This document shows, in pieces, positions 27,401-33,834 of a stretch of DNA of 64,000 nucleotides. Source of the DNA: Spisula solida (taxonomy: Eukaryota; Mollusca; Bivalvia; Venerida; Mactridae); NCBI GenBank assembly GCA_947247005.1, contig OX365945.1, positions 37,440,551-37,504,550 on the forward strand, in the 5' to 3' direction. The stretch's first letter is position 1. The number at the start of each line of letters is the position of its first letter. The notes below the pieces were generated by a model. That model ran no database searches and was not told the DNA's origin. It saw only the letters and a list, made by a program, of their open reading frames with translations. The position numbers and the translations under genes were made by a program.

Positions 27401-30400
27401 CTAGTTTTTTACCCCGGATCACCCAATATCAAACTTGATCTAGATTTTGTTGAGATGATCATTGTGACCAAGTTTCATAAAGATTAGACCAAAATTGTGA
27501 CCTCTAGTTACTATGCAAGGTTTTTCTATGATTTGACAATGTGACCTAGTTTTTGACCCAAGATGACCCAATATCGAACTTGACCTAGATTTTGTTGTTA
27601 TGATCATTGTAAACAAGTTTCGTAACGCTCAGCTCAAAACTGTGACCTCTAGTGAATACGCAAGGTTTTTCTATTATTTGACCTTGTGACCTAGTTTTTG
27701 ACCCAAGATGACCCAATATGGAACTTGACCTACATTTTGTTGTGTTGATCATTGTGACCGAGTTTCGTAAAGATTATGCTAAAACTGTGACCTCTAGTGA
27801 CTACACAAGATTTTTCTATGATTTGACCTTGTGACCTAGTTTTTGACCCCGAATGACCCAATATCAAACTTGAACTAGATTTTGTTGAGATGATCATTGT
27901 GACCAAGTTTCATAAAGATTAGGCCAAAATTGTGACCTCTAGTGACCACACAAGGTTTTTCTATGATTTGACCTTGTGACCTAGTTTTTGACCCCGGATG
28001 ACCCAATATCAAACTTGACCTAGATTTTGTTGAGATGATTATTGTGACCAAGTTTCATAAAGATTAATTCAAACTTTTGACCTCTAGTGACTACACAAGG
28101 TTTTTCTATGATTTGACCTTGTGACCTAGTTTTTGACCCCGGATGACCCAATATAAAACTTGACCTAGATTTTGTTGAGATGATCATTGTGACCAAGTTT
28201 CATAAAGAATATTTCAAACTTTTGACCTCTAGTGACTACACAAGGTTTTTCTATGATTTGACCTTGTGACCTAGTTTTTGACCTCGGATGACCCAATATC
28301 GAACTTGACCTAGATTTTGTTGAGATGATCATTGTGACCAAGTTTCATAAATATTAAGTCAAAATTGTGACCTCTAGTGACTACAGAAGGTTTTTCTATA
28401 ATTTGACCTAGTGACCTAGTTTTTGACCCCAGATGACCCAATATCGAACTTGGCCTAGATTTTGTTGAGATGATCATTGTGACCAAGTTTCATAAGGATT
28501 AGGCTAAAATTGTGACCTCTAGTGTCTACATAAGCCAATTGTTGACGGACGGACGGACGACGGACGGACGGACGAAGAGTGATCACAAAAGCTCACTCTG
28601 TCACTTTGTGACAGGTGAGCTAAAAATGCGACAAACTACCCAGCCGCCGTGTTGTCCGCCAATTAGCAGTTTTATCGAGTAACACATATTATATACGTAC
28701 CGCGCTTGTACACACAACTATTATTAATCGATATAGAGTGTCAAAATTAAGCCCCATCGATAAAACTTGCTACTTAATTATTAAAATAATAGCTTACATT
28801 GCGAGCCTGCGTTGATGTCCAAATTAGTCACAAACATTTATAGACGTCACAATCCGTAAAAAATCATTTTAAACGGCAATCCAGAGGCCTGAATATAATG
28901 TTAAATTGCATCAATGCATGTCTTTTGCGGTAAAAATAAATTAACAAGAGGGCCCAAAGGGCCCTAGGTCGCTCACCTGTCGAACTTGACCTAGTTTTTG
29001 TTGAGATGATCATTGTGACCAAGTTTCATAAAGATCAGGCTAAAACTGTGACCTCTAGTGACTATGCAAGGTTTTTCTATGATTTGACCTTGTGAACTAG
29101 TTTTTTACCCAGGATGACCCAATATTAAAATCGACCTAGATTTTGTTGTGATGATCATTCTGACTAAGTTTCGTCAAGATTAGACCATAATTGTGACCTC
29201 TAGTGACTATGCAAGGTTTTTCTATGATTTGACCTTGTGGCCTAGTTTTTGACCCCAGATGACCCAATATCAAACTTGACCTAGATATCGTTGTGGTGAT
29301 CATTGTGACTAAGCTTCGTAAAGATAAGACCAAAATTGTGACCTCTAGTGACTACACAAGGTTTTTCTATGATTTGACCTGGTGACCTAGTTTTTGACCC
29401 CGGATGACCGAATATCAAACTTGACCTAGATTTTGTTGAGATGATCATTGTGACCAATTTTTATAAAGATAAGGTAGAAACTGTGACCTCTAGTGACAAC
29501 ACAAGGTTTTTCTATGACTTGACCATGTGACCTAGTTTTTGACCCCAGATAACCCAATATCAAACTTGACCTAGAATTTGTTGAGATGATCATTGTGACC
29601 GAGTTTCATAAAGATTAGACCAAAATTGTGACCTCTATTGCCTACACAAGGTTTTTCTATGATTTGACCTGGTGACCTAGTTTTTGACCCCGTATGACCC
29701 AATACCGAACTTGACCTAGATTTTGTTGAGATGATCATTGTGACCATGTTTCATAAAAATTAAGTCAAAATTGTGACCTCTAGTGACTACACAAGGTTTT
29801 TCTATGATTTGACCTAGTGACCTAGTTTTTGACCCCAGATGACCCAATATCGAACTTGGCCTAGATCTTGTTGACATGATCATTGTGACCAAGTTTCATA
29901 AAGATTAGGCTAAAATTGTGACCTCTAGTGTCTACACAAGCCAATTGTTGACGGACGGACGACGGACGGACGACGGACGAAGAGTGATCACAAAAGCTCA
30001 CTCTGTCACTTTGTGACAGGTGAGCTAACAAGAGGGCCCAAAGGGCCCTAGGTCGCTCACCTGTTATAGCAGTACATGCAAGACCTGTGATTTCACCTAG
30101 TGACCTAGTCCTTGGCCCCATATGATGCAATATCGCACTTGACCTAGATTTTGTTGACATGATCACTCAGACCAAGTTTCATAAGGATTAGGCCAACATT
30201 GTGACCTCTAGTGACTATACAAGGTTTTTCTATGATTTGACCTTGTGACCTAGTTTTTGACCCCGGATGACCCAATACCGAACTTGATTTAGATTTTGTT
30301 GAGATGATCATTGTGACCAAGTTTCATAAAGATTAAGTCAAAATTGTGACCTCTAGTGTCTACATAAGGTTTTTCTATGATTTGACCTTGTGACCTAGTT

Positions 30401-32413
30401 TTTGACCCCCTATGACCCAATATCGAACTTGACCTAGATTTTGTTGTGATGATCACTGTCAGCAAGTTTCATAAAGATTAGGTCAAAATTGTGACCTCTA
30501 GTGACTAGGCAAGGTTTTTCTATGATTTGACCTTGTAACCTAGTTTTTGACCCCGGATGACCCAATATCGAAATTGACCTAGATTTTGTTGAGATGATCA
30601 ATGTGACCAAGTTTCATAAAGATTACGACAAAATTGTGACCTCTAGTGCCTACATAAGGTTTTTCTATGATTTGACCTTGTGACCTAGTTTTTGACCCCG
30701 TATGACCCAATATCGAACTTGACCTAGATTTTGTTGTGATGATCATTGTGACCAAGTTTCATACAGATTAGGTCAAAATTGTGACCTCTAGTGACTACAC
30801 AAGGTTTTTCTATGATTTGACCTTGTGACATAGTTTTTGACCCCGGATGACCCAATATCGAACTTGACCTAGATTTTGTTGAGATGATCATTGTGACCAA
30901 GTTTTATAAAGATTAAGTCAAAATTGTGACCTCTAGTGACTACACAAGGTTTTTCTATAATTTGACCTTGTGACCTAGTTTTTGACCCCGGATGACCCAA
31001 TATCGAACTTGACCTAGATTTTGTTGAGATGATCATTGTGACCAAGTTTCATAAAGATTAAGTCAAAAGTGTGACCTCTAGTGTCTACACAAGCAAATTG
31101 TTGACGGACGGACGGACAACGGACGGACGGACGACGGACGGACGACGGACGACGGACAAAGAGTGATCACAAAAGCTCACTCTGTCACTTTGTGACAGGT
31201 GAGCTAAAAACACAATGCATATTCGACTTGCTAGAATATATGCCGATAAGTATTACCTGTCACGTGAAGACGCGTGTTCTGTAAATATGTTGTCGAGTTT
31301 TTACGAATGCAACATGTTTTCCGAGGATAGCTCTGGTATACTTCAGGCTTTTAAGACGTTCCAAGACCAATCTTTATTTAACAAAAGCACTATGCACTAA
31401 CATGAACGCGGATATGAATGATATCGACTTTTAAATAATGTAAGTAGGCCCCTACAATCATTTTACATACGATAAAGTGAACGTATTTTCGGAAGTACTC
31501 GATATCGGATACGCGAAAATAAAATAATTTTGTTACTAATTTTTCGCGAGAATCATGATTTCGCGAGTCAACAACCCTCGCGAATATTAGCGAAAATAAA
31601 ACTCTCGCGAAAAAATAGTGATTTACAGTATCAAACTTTACAAAGATTTAGTTGAGATGATCATTGTGGCCAAGTTTCATTAAGATAAGGTCAAAATTGT
31701 GACCTCTAGTGACTACACAAGGTTTTTCTATGATTTGACTTTGTGACCTAGTTTTTTACCCTGGTAAACCCAATACGGAACTTGATCTAGATTTTGTTAA
31801 AATGATCATTCTGACAAAGTTTGATAAAGATTAGGCCAAAATTGTAACCTCTAGTGTCTACACAAGGTTTTTCTATGATTTGACCTTGAGACCTAGTTTT
31901 TGACCCAGAATGACCCAATATAAAACTTGACCTAGATGTTGTTGAGATGATCATTGTGACCAAGATTCTAAAAGATTACATCAAAATTATGACCTCTAGT
32001 GACTACACAAGGTTTTTCTATGATTTGACCTTGTGACCTTGTTTTTGACACCGGATGACCCAATATCGAACTTGATCTAGGTTTTGTTGAGGTGATCATT
32101 GTGACCAAGTTTCATAATGATTAGGCCAAAATTGTGACCTGTAGTGTCTACACAAGCAAATTGTTGACTGACAGACGACGGACAAAGAGTGATCACAAAA
32201 GCTCACTCTGTCACTTTGTGACCTCTGTCACTTTGTGACAGGTGAGCTAATGAGAACAGTGGTCTGCAAATATATTTTAAAAAATTTACCGGAGAAGGAA
32301 GTAGAATCATCATTTGATTTTGATGCTGCTGTTCTGGCAAGGATTTCCAGGTTATCAGGCATTGTGATTTCTGGGGAGGTCACCAGATCTGGATGACCTG
32401 ATGGGTCCATCAT
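127..32413 (-). CDS. C2H2 zinc-finger protein gene (five visible coding exons)
   Basis: Probable nuclear DNA-binding transcription regulator. Coding exons 32413-32290, 21844-21302, 8547-8316, 2637-2076 and 449-127 have AG acceptors and GT donors and join in matching phases (1, 1, 2, 0), giving 594 codons plus two bases. Residues 1-222 are Ser/Thr/Asp-rich with no recognised domain. Zinc finger 1 uses C259, C262, H275, H279; finger 2 C287, C290, H303, H307, with its codon 300 split by the intron; finger 3 is CX4C (C315, C320, H333, H338) and contains KSYCDARSLKRH. The C-terminus is Ala/Ser/Thr-rich then Gln-rich (QQKQQHQQQQQ). Introns of about 10.4, 12.8, 5.7 and 1.6 kb are filled with repeats and contain a whole plus-strand transposon gene. 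I do not recognise the orthologue. The finger arrangement recalls ZNF541/TRERF1-type proteins, but that is a weak memory. Further exons may lie left of the window. Confidence 0.88.
450..825. other. Intron sequence; part matches inverted sequence near 51.7 kb
   Basis: Bases about 735-822 (TATCACTGTTGTGACCAGGG, GTGGTAGGATGCCAGAAG, then a G run) match the complement of about 51690-51765, so this is a dispersed repeat. An 88-codon open frame at 518-784 resembles nothing I know and has no splice-site support; I do not call it a gene. Confidence 0.45.
826..1323 (+). repeat. P1 element, 5'-truncated, 145-bp core
   Basis: About three tandem units containing GTGACTACACAAGG and TTGACCTAGATTTTGTTGAG are followed by a GGACGG/GACGAC microsatellite and the 3' hairpin ending ACAGGTGAGCT. 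The left end is missing. Confidence 0.85.
1780..1930. repeat. 39-bp minisatellite, four copies
   Basis: The unit GAGTGTCTATGGGAGTCACA + CAAGAATAGAATGTCCGA repeats with starts near 1781, 1821, 1860 and 1899. As 39 is divisible by three, frames on both strands stay open across it (for example MSDECLWESHKNR repeats on plus). It lies in the last visible intron of the zinc-finger gene, so those frames are a by-product. Confidence 0.8.
2076..2637 (-). CDS. Zinc-finger gene, fourth coding exon (end of finger 2, finger 3)
   Basis: The acceptor CTTCCAG precedes base 2637 and the donor AAAG|GTATTC follows base 2076. The exon finishes finger 2 (H303, H307), then encodes the linker RDKKPYQ and finger 3 (C315, C320, H333, H338). 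The following ~145 residues are low-complexity Ala/Ser/Thr/Val with no recognised domain, ending in a Gln-rich stretch (KQQQQDQHSKQD). The exon ends in phase 0. The open frame runs past the donor into FFSYFFVLIF, which is translated intron. Confidence 0.88.
2638..3250. other. Intron, nothing recognised
   Basis: AT-rich intron sequence of the zinc-finger gene. No repeat terminus, splice-supported open frame or RNA gene was seen. Confidence 0.5.
3253..4017 (+). repeat. P1 copies, one 5' end inside another
   Basis: A 5' terminus with palindrome GGGCCCATAGGGCCC starts near 3253 and continues with TTGCCATGG-type core sequence. A second, more diverged 5' terminus (GGCCTAAAGGGCGCTAGGTC) starts near 3469 with the TGACCTAG-type core, ending in degenerate GGAC microsatellite near 4000. 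No 3' hairpin is visible before the next copy begins. Confidence 0.75.
4019..4904 (+). repeat. P1 element with TTGCCATGGCAACC core
   Basis: Complete P1 ends surround a different interior: units of about 280 bp containing GGTTGCCATGGCAACCAG, TATAGATATATAGGG and CAGCGCCCCACCCACTGGC. The 3' end has short GGACG sequence and the hairpin AGCTCACCTTGTCAC-TAT-GTGACAGGTGAGCT (two adjoining arms). It shows that P1 termini carry unrelated cores. Confidence 0.85.
5090..7109 (+). repeat. P1 element (outer copy) with a nested P1
   Basis: 5' end CAAGAGGGCCCAAAGGGCCC at 5090, 145-bp TGACCTAG core units, GGAC/GGACGAC microsatellite at about 7037-7063, and 3' hairpin ending GAGCT at 7109. The host reading is interrupted at 5390 and resumes at 6700 (TCTCATAA ... 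AAAAATTAGGTC). Confidence 0.88.
5391..6699 (+). repeat. P1 element nested inside the outer P1
   Basis: It has its own 5' palindrome (GGGCCCAAAGGGCCC), about eight 145-bp units, GGACGG microsatellite near 6610-6645, and a 3' hairpin ending ATGTGAGCT with one mutated stem base. Removing it restores the outer core unit, with two extra A residues left. Confidence 0.85.
7339..8100 (+). repeat. Diverged P1-like core array, ends missing
   Basis: About five units carry the variant core GAGTGTTAACAAGGTTTTTC, TTTGATGTGACC and TTTCATAGAGACATACATTG. The array runs from directly after the F3 hairpin to a degraded GGCGGCGGAAGATGG tail; a hairpin relic (TAGCTCCAATTATTC) follows. Confidence 0.65.
8316..8547 (-). 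CDS. Zinc-finger gene, third coding exon (fingers 1 and 2)
   Basis: The exon starts after a TTTACAG acceptor and ends at CACTT|GTAAGT. It encodes a Lys-rich linker, then zinc finger 1 (CNQCHKTFNNTSALAKHKLTH), the linker SDERKYL, and the first half of finger 2 (CTICEKKFKRQDH). Finger 2 is cut inside a Leu codon, and the rest (NGHLMTH) sits in the exon 5.7 kb away. Two longer overlapping frames here are shadows: only this frame shows cysteine/histidine spacing and matching phases at both ends. Confidence 0.9.
8938..9624 (+). repeat. P1 element with TTGCCATGGCAACC core
   Basis: The 5' palindrome is GGGCCCGCAGGGCC. Two to three TTGCCATGGCAACC units follow, then short GGACGACGG sequence and the hairpin TAGCTCACATTGTCACTATG ... 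GTGAGC. It is a short copy of the type seen at 4019-4904. Confidence 0.82.
9625..9972. other. Intron, nothing recognised
   Basis: Sequence between two repeat elements. No gene or repeat terminus was identified. Confidence 0.45.
10181..10184. repeat. Target-site duplication TTAA, left
   Basis: TTAA directly before GGTGGCTCGG; the same four bases follow the right end at 17931-17934. Undisturbed copies of this host unit read GACCTTAAGGTCATCAAGAT, so TTAA was present once before insertion. Confidence 0.9.
10185..10750 (+). repeat. Left terminal inverted repeat
   Basis: Matches the complement of about 17365-17930 nearly base for base. Visible differences include CATCAAAC/CATGAAAC near the outer end and ACACGTAG/ACAAGTAG, TTGACTTT/TTAACTTT and GACGCC/GAAGCC near the inner end. 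It contains TGACGTCACATGACGTC, two CRE-like half palindromes, possibly promoter or transposase-binding sites. Confidence 0.92.
11057..11558 (+). CDS. Transposon gene exon 1 (repeat and zinc-ribbon-like region)
   Basis: Encodes residues 1-167 and ends GCGG|GTATGT in phase 1. After a Lys-rich start come five nine-residue repeats of the type DATGDASNI, then GRRIVELSFLATALFCNNC and IRCRDCNTI. The latter block is typical of the N-terminal part of Mutator-like transposase-domain proteins (from memory of the family). Confidence 0.85.
11057..16427 (+). CDS. Transposase fused to a DEDDh 3'-5' exonuclease (six exons, one frameshift)
   Basis: Exons 11057-11558, 12061-12241, 12810-12883, 13608-14410, 15104-15426 and 15886-16427 join with GT-AG introns in matching phases, about 807 residues. 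Residues 32-76 are nine-residue repeats; CNNC (105-108) and CRDC (133-136) suggest a zinc-binding fold. The DDE-type core shows LDGGWQKRGSG (D236), cysteine pairs (CRKC, 275-278), MDDDSTT (329-331) and SDKNH. Residues 521-620 are the basic transposase tail. DLETTG (D621, E623), HNAMFD (D714) and HSAVED (H773, D778) form a full DEDDh exonuclease site. One extra base in the A5 run near 15168-15172 breaks exon 5; either a real lesion or an assembly indel. The exonuclease could process DNA ends during transposition (inference). Start chosen as the first ATG of the repeat-bearing exon. Confidence 0.88.
11150..11282 (+). repeat. 27-bp coding tandem repeat, five copies
   Basis: The unit GATGCCACAGGAGATGCTTC + AAACATA encodes DATGDASNI. 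The five copies are nearly identical at the DNA level; the last (NAAGDAPSS) is diverged, suggesting recent slippage or duplication. Probably a flexible linker of variable length. Confidence 0.85.
11641..11660. repeat. (TA)n microsatellite
   Basis: Ten TA units inside the first intron of the transposon gene. Confidence 0.9.
12061..12241 (+). CDS. Transposon gene exon 2
   Basis: Opens after TTATTTTCAG and ends AATGG|GTAATT. It encodes MINAGVGETHISNILATLNI and a helical KKREREIGETFEKVAEESC segment. The pattern (aGvG...LATLNIP...REREIGxxxE) fits the region before the first catalytic Asp in this transposase family. Confidence 0.85.
12810..12883 (+). CDS. Transposon gene exon 3 (first catalytic Asp)
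   Basis: A 74-base exon between CATAG and G|GTAAAG encoding NGATVLLDGGWQKRGSGQNH plus NSLSG. LDGGWQKRG carries the presumed first catalytic Asp (D236). The exon is too short to show up as an open frame by itself; phases on both sides match exons 2 and 4. Confidence 0.85.
13608..14410 (+). CDS. Transposon gene exon 4 (transposase core)
   Basis: An 803-base exon after TTTTTCAG, ending ACAAAA|GTAGGT in phase 0. It carries CRKC, HVCRRNFNGSSKAMEP, KRVVMDDDSTT (second catalytic Asp among 329-331), SDKNHVTKG and TEEKCRTLAQLESTNAVENM, where the final Glu and an ESTN-like motif are expected. Open-frame starts upstream of 13608 are intron. Confidence 0.88.
15104..15426 (+). CDS. Transposon gene exon 5 (transposase tail, start of exonuclease; frameshifted)
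   Basis: Starts VNETHNMSPGKVTSRRFSEL in the frame set by exon 4, then hits TAA at 15182-15184. The frame one base later continues SIRQTSHEAKKRRLDLKAEK to VIFDLETTGF and the GTATAC donor. The break lies at AATAAAAAGG. Because the transposase tail and exonuclease motif I sit in one exon, the fusion is not an artefact of joining two genes across an intron. Confidence 0.85.
15886..16427 (+). CDS. Transposon gene exon 6 (exonuclease domain)
   Basis: Opens after TTTTTCAG, completing Gly628, then DEADIIQLAALELNTEKTFS; ends in TAA at 16425-16427. SVLVAHNAMFDAKIL is Exo motif II and DAHSAVEDVMSLCKLL is Exo motif III of the DEDDh type, with H five residues before the last D. The domain is about 185 residues, the usual size of DnaQ/ExoX-type domains, and every catalytic residue is present. 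Confidence 0.9.
17365..17930 (-). repeat. Right terminal inverted repeat
   Basis: Inverted partner of 10185-10750, ending CCGAGCCACC before TTAA 17931-17934. Most mismatches with the left copy lie towards its inner end near 17365-17460. Confidence 0.92.
18187..18360 (+). repeat. P1 5' fragment with TTGCCATGG-type core
   Basis: 5' palindrome GGGCCCACAGGGCCC followed by TGTCATGGCAACCAGAG. It breaks off near 18360 with no 3' hairpin. Confidence 0.7.
18490..18720. repeat. Two copies of a ~172-bp unit
   Basis: TTTTTTGGGTAAAACATC at 18492 and TTTTTTGGGGTAAAACGC at 18664 are each followed by CGAAAAGT(A/G)CGAATTTTTGG. Diverged tandem duplication of unknown origin. Confidence 0.6.
18804..20427 (+). 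repeat. F2 family element with two different cores and two 3' ends
   Basis: The 5' end is CAAGACTGCGTTCAATAAAC then CGCTTATGCCCCCATGG. Five starts of a ~172-bp unit (AAACGGTCAATTTGGGTTAACC) lead to GGACGG microsatellite and a hairpin TATGCCTCC ... GGGGGCATA at 19787-19818. A second core (three units of 165-173 bp, AATAATCAGCGAACCGGAA) follows, with its own microsatellite and a second hairpin at 20396-20427. Same plan as P1 but different sequences. Confidence 0.8.
20430..20640 (-). other. Possible coding fragment, unassigned
   Basis: On the minus strand, LADNSNLEYIAFNMVLQIKG followed by a KLPNRVVSVP/DDTTSAPEGDYRY stretch reads like real protein. A possible acceptor (GATGAG|GT) lies upstream and a GACT|GTATGT donor downstream. 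It could be a cassette exon of the zinc-finger gene, but phases were not shown to fit the 21302 and 8547 exons, which already join each other. It could also be a captured gene fragment. Confidence 0.3.
20772..21015. promoter_or_regulatory. Cluster of five TTCNNGAA palindromes
   Basis: TTCTGGAA (20772), TTCCCGAA (20823), TTCCCGAA (20854), TTCCAGAA (20976) and TTCCAGAA (21008) lie within 244 bp. TTCNNGAA is the core of a heat-shock element. The region also repeats TTCGG/CCGAA. Function is inference; it is intronic, 287 bp downstream (in gene sense) of the 21302 exon edge. Confidence 0.35.
21302..21844 (-). CDS. Zinc-finger gene, second coding exon
   Basis: This 543-base exon opens after a TTTTTCAG acceptor and ends at GCAG|GTAAGC. 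It encodes residues 42-223, beginning GFPVLKIGENANIQLPLQ, with no zinc fingers and many Ser, Asp, Gly and Pro; the acidic stretches could be an activation region (inference). Split codons on both sides complete cleanly (G|GA and G|AT), which strongly supports membership in the same transcript. Base composition is more balanced than the AT-rich introns. Confidence 0.85.
21960..22859. mobile_element. TTAA-flanked non-autonomous element, copy A
   Basis: Flanked by TTAA at 21956-21959 and 22860-22863, with ends GGTAATTCCCAACTCTT and AAGAGTTGGGAATCACC. The 900-bp interior is AT-rich with no transposase frame. It shares interior sequence, in opposite orientation, with 52777-54464 (for example ACACCTGATTTTTATGAAGA and its complement). 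Confidence 0.82.
22864..24033. other. Intron; faint transposon similarity, no gene
   Basis: Around 23300-23460, ACATTTTATCA...GCAATAA and TTTGCATAATATTCGGAC resemble parts of the hAT-like element near 42170-42500, suggesting a decayed relative. Nothing else recognised. Confidence 0.35.
24034..24922 (+). repeat. P1 element with GGCCATGATGGCC 5' end and its own core
   Basis: 5' end CAAGAGGGCCATGATGGCCC, GAATCGCTCACCTGAATCAC; core units contain TTGACCCAGGGGTCATGATT and GAGCAATCT; short GACGGACGG; 3' hairpin AGCTCACCTTGAGCAC ... ACTCAGGAGAGCT. Its last bases directly abut the next P1 copy. Confidence 0.85.
24925..26206 (+). repeat. P1 element, 145-bp core, head-to-tail after the previous copy
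   Basis: Starts two bases (AA) after the GAGCT end of the preceding element. 5' palindrome GGGCCTAAAGGGCCC (one mismatch), about eight core units, GGACGGACGAC microsatellite near 26140, and hairpin ending ACAGGTGAGCT. Confidence 0.88.
27108..28621 (+). repeat. P1 element inside the TA-flanked element
   Basis: Complete ends: GGGCCCAAAGGGCCC palindrome, about ten 145-bp units, GGACGGACGGACGACGGACG near 28543 and a perfect 3' hairpin. Confidence 0.9.
28945..30026 (+). repeat. P1 element, first of a head-to-tail pair
   Basis: Complete copy of about seven units. Its GAGCT end (30026) is followed by AA and then CAAGAGGGCCC of the next copy. Confidence 0.9.
30029..31205 (+). repeat. P1 element, second of a head-to-tail pair
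   Basis: Complete copy with about seven units and an extended GGAC/GGACGAC microsatellite at 31104-31157, the longest in the window. Confidence 0.9.
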
Positions 32414-32439
32414 TTACATTTGTGTAGATGGACCTTTAC
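32290..32439 (-). CDS. Zinc-finger gene, first coding exon with 5' UTR
   Basis: The acceptor (tttttt-AG) precedes base 32439, and a GTAAAT donor follows base 32290. Bases 32439-32414 are 5' UTR, so at least one upstream non-coding exon lies further right. The start is the ATG at 32413: it is the first ATG opening the long frame, and the next codon is also ATG. Immediately upstream and in frame is ATG-TAA (32419-32414), a start-stop element that ends one base before the main start. The exon encodes 41 residues (MMDPSGHPDLVTSPEI...), Ser/Asp-rich, and ends in phase 1; joined to the next exon it gives Gly42. Confidence 0.82.
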
Positions 32440-32506
32440 CTAAAAAACAAAAACATTCTTAGCATTAATAATAAATTATTTGTTTTAGTTTTACCTATGA
32501 GAATAA

Positions 32507-33490
32507 CAAGAGGGCCCAAAGGGCCATAGGTCGCTCCCCTATCCTAGTAGTTCATACAAACCCCTCTATTGTATGTACAAGGTTTTCATATTGTCTTATT
32601 AAGCGACCGTTATTTACATCACATAGACCCAATGGCATATTGAGGTTTAAGCCAAGTTTTGTCTATGATTTGACCAAACGACCTAGATTTTTAACACTAG
32701 ATGAACCAATATTGAACTTCACCTAGGTCTTGTTGACATGATCATTGTGACTAACTTTCATAACAAGAGGGCCATGATGGCCCTGAATCGCTCACTTGAA
32801 TCACCTTGCTCATGATATTTTTATATATGAAACTGTAGCCTCTTAAAGAAGACAAGTGCCCTAAATTGGAGAAAGGACCTTATACGGATGCTACAGACCA
32901 ACTTTTATGAAGATCCATCAAGCGGTTCAAGAGAAGAAGTCTTTTAATAAAAATTCTATATATCTCTTATGTAAAATTAAGGGAGGCACGGGGTGGGGCC
33001 AATATTGACCCAGGGGTCATGATTTGAGCAATCTCTTTAAAGGACTACCAGACAATGCTACTAGCAAAGTATCTAAGCTCTATGCATTGTGGTTCCAGAG
33101 AAGATTTTTTAAAGTATTTCTATATATTTCTTATATAACATTATGAGATGTCTGGGATGGGGCCAATATTGACCCGGGGGGTCACAATTTGAGCAATCTT
33201 GGTAGAGGTCCACTAAATGCTACATGCTAAATATCTAAGCTCTATGCCTTGTGGTTTCTTAGAAGAAGATTTTTAAAGGTTTTGTTACCTGGGTTCTAGA
33301 TGGATCAACTTTATTTGAGCAATTTTTAAATTTCAGACAAAATTTCATCAATATTGGTCAAACGGTTTCAGAGGAGATGTCATTTGAAAGTGTGGACTGA
33401 CAGACGACGGACGGTGAGTGATCACAGTGCTCAGTTGAGCTAAAAATATGGCCAACATTCAGACCTCCAAAGACTACACAAGGTGAATCT
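32507..33490 (+). repeat. P1 element with a nested P1 of a different core
   Basis: The outer 5' end (GGGCCCAAAGGGCC) and short 145-bp-type core are interrupted at TTTCATAA (32763) and resume at 33442 (AAAAATATGGCC ... GACTACACAAGGTG). It fades out near 33490 without its own hairpin. Confidence 0.75.
32764..33441 (+). repeat. P1 element (GGCCATGATGGCC type), nested
   Basis: Same type as 24034-24922: 5' CAAGAGGGCCATGATGGCCC, core with TTGACCCAGGGGTCATGATT, short GACGACGGACGG, and a reduced 3' hairpin GCTCAGTTGAGCT. Confidence 0.82.
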
Positions 33491-33834
33491 GAATATGCCT
33501 GCACATGCTTAACAATCTTTATCGACTCTCAAGGTTTTTCCTGGCACAATTTTCTGCTGCGTGCTCTATACAATGTTTTTTTATTTAGTTTATCTTGATA
33601 GTTTTAATCAAAACAATCCAATCATAACAAACTAGAACTATCACTGGAGTGATGAATCATACCCCGCAGCACTGCTTGACACAGGGATATTATTTAAATT
33701 TATAGTTACTTTTATCTTTTAAAATTCAGCAAGAAACACGACATGCATAACTATATAACCTTTGACCTCAAAGTGACCTTGACCTTTAAGCTAGGATCCT
33801 AGGTCTTCCGCAAAAAAATGGAAAAAAATCAAAA

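Larger units (their letters stand above)
26863..31628. mobile_element. TA-flanked element with CTGTAAATCAC ends, carrying three P1 copies
   Basis: Inverted ends CTGTAAATCACT ... AGTGATTTACAG are flanked by TA at 26861-26862 and 31629-31630. The interrupted P1 unit reads CCCAATATCAAAC when rejoined, which proves the insertion. Subterminal sequences are rich in TTCGCGA and GCGAAAA motifs. Only about 980 bp are its own; the rest is three P1 elements. TA duplication suits Tc1/mariner-like MITEs. No transposase frame; a 61-codon frame at 31215-31400 lacks support. Confidence 0.82.
26214..32248 (+). repeat. P1 element split by a TA-flanked transposon
   Basis: A degraded 5' end (CAAGCTATCG near 26214) leads into 145-bp units to 26862. 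The units resume at 31629 (TATCAAACTTTACAAAGATT) and end in a 3' hairpin at 32248, where CTCTGTCACTTTGTGAC is duplicated. The end lies only about 40 bp from the first coding exon of the zinc-finger gene. Confidence 0.82.

Noticed and set aside
31215..31400. 61-codon frame near the right end of the TA element
   Set aside because: No recognisable domain, splice support or partner; likely chance.
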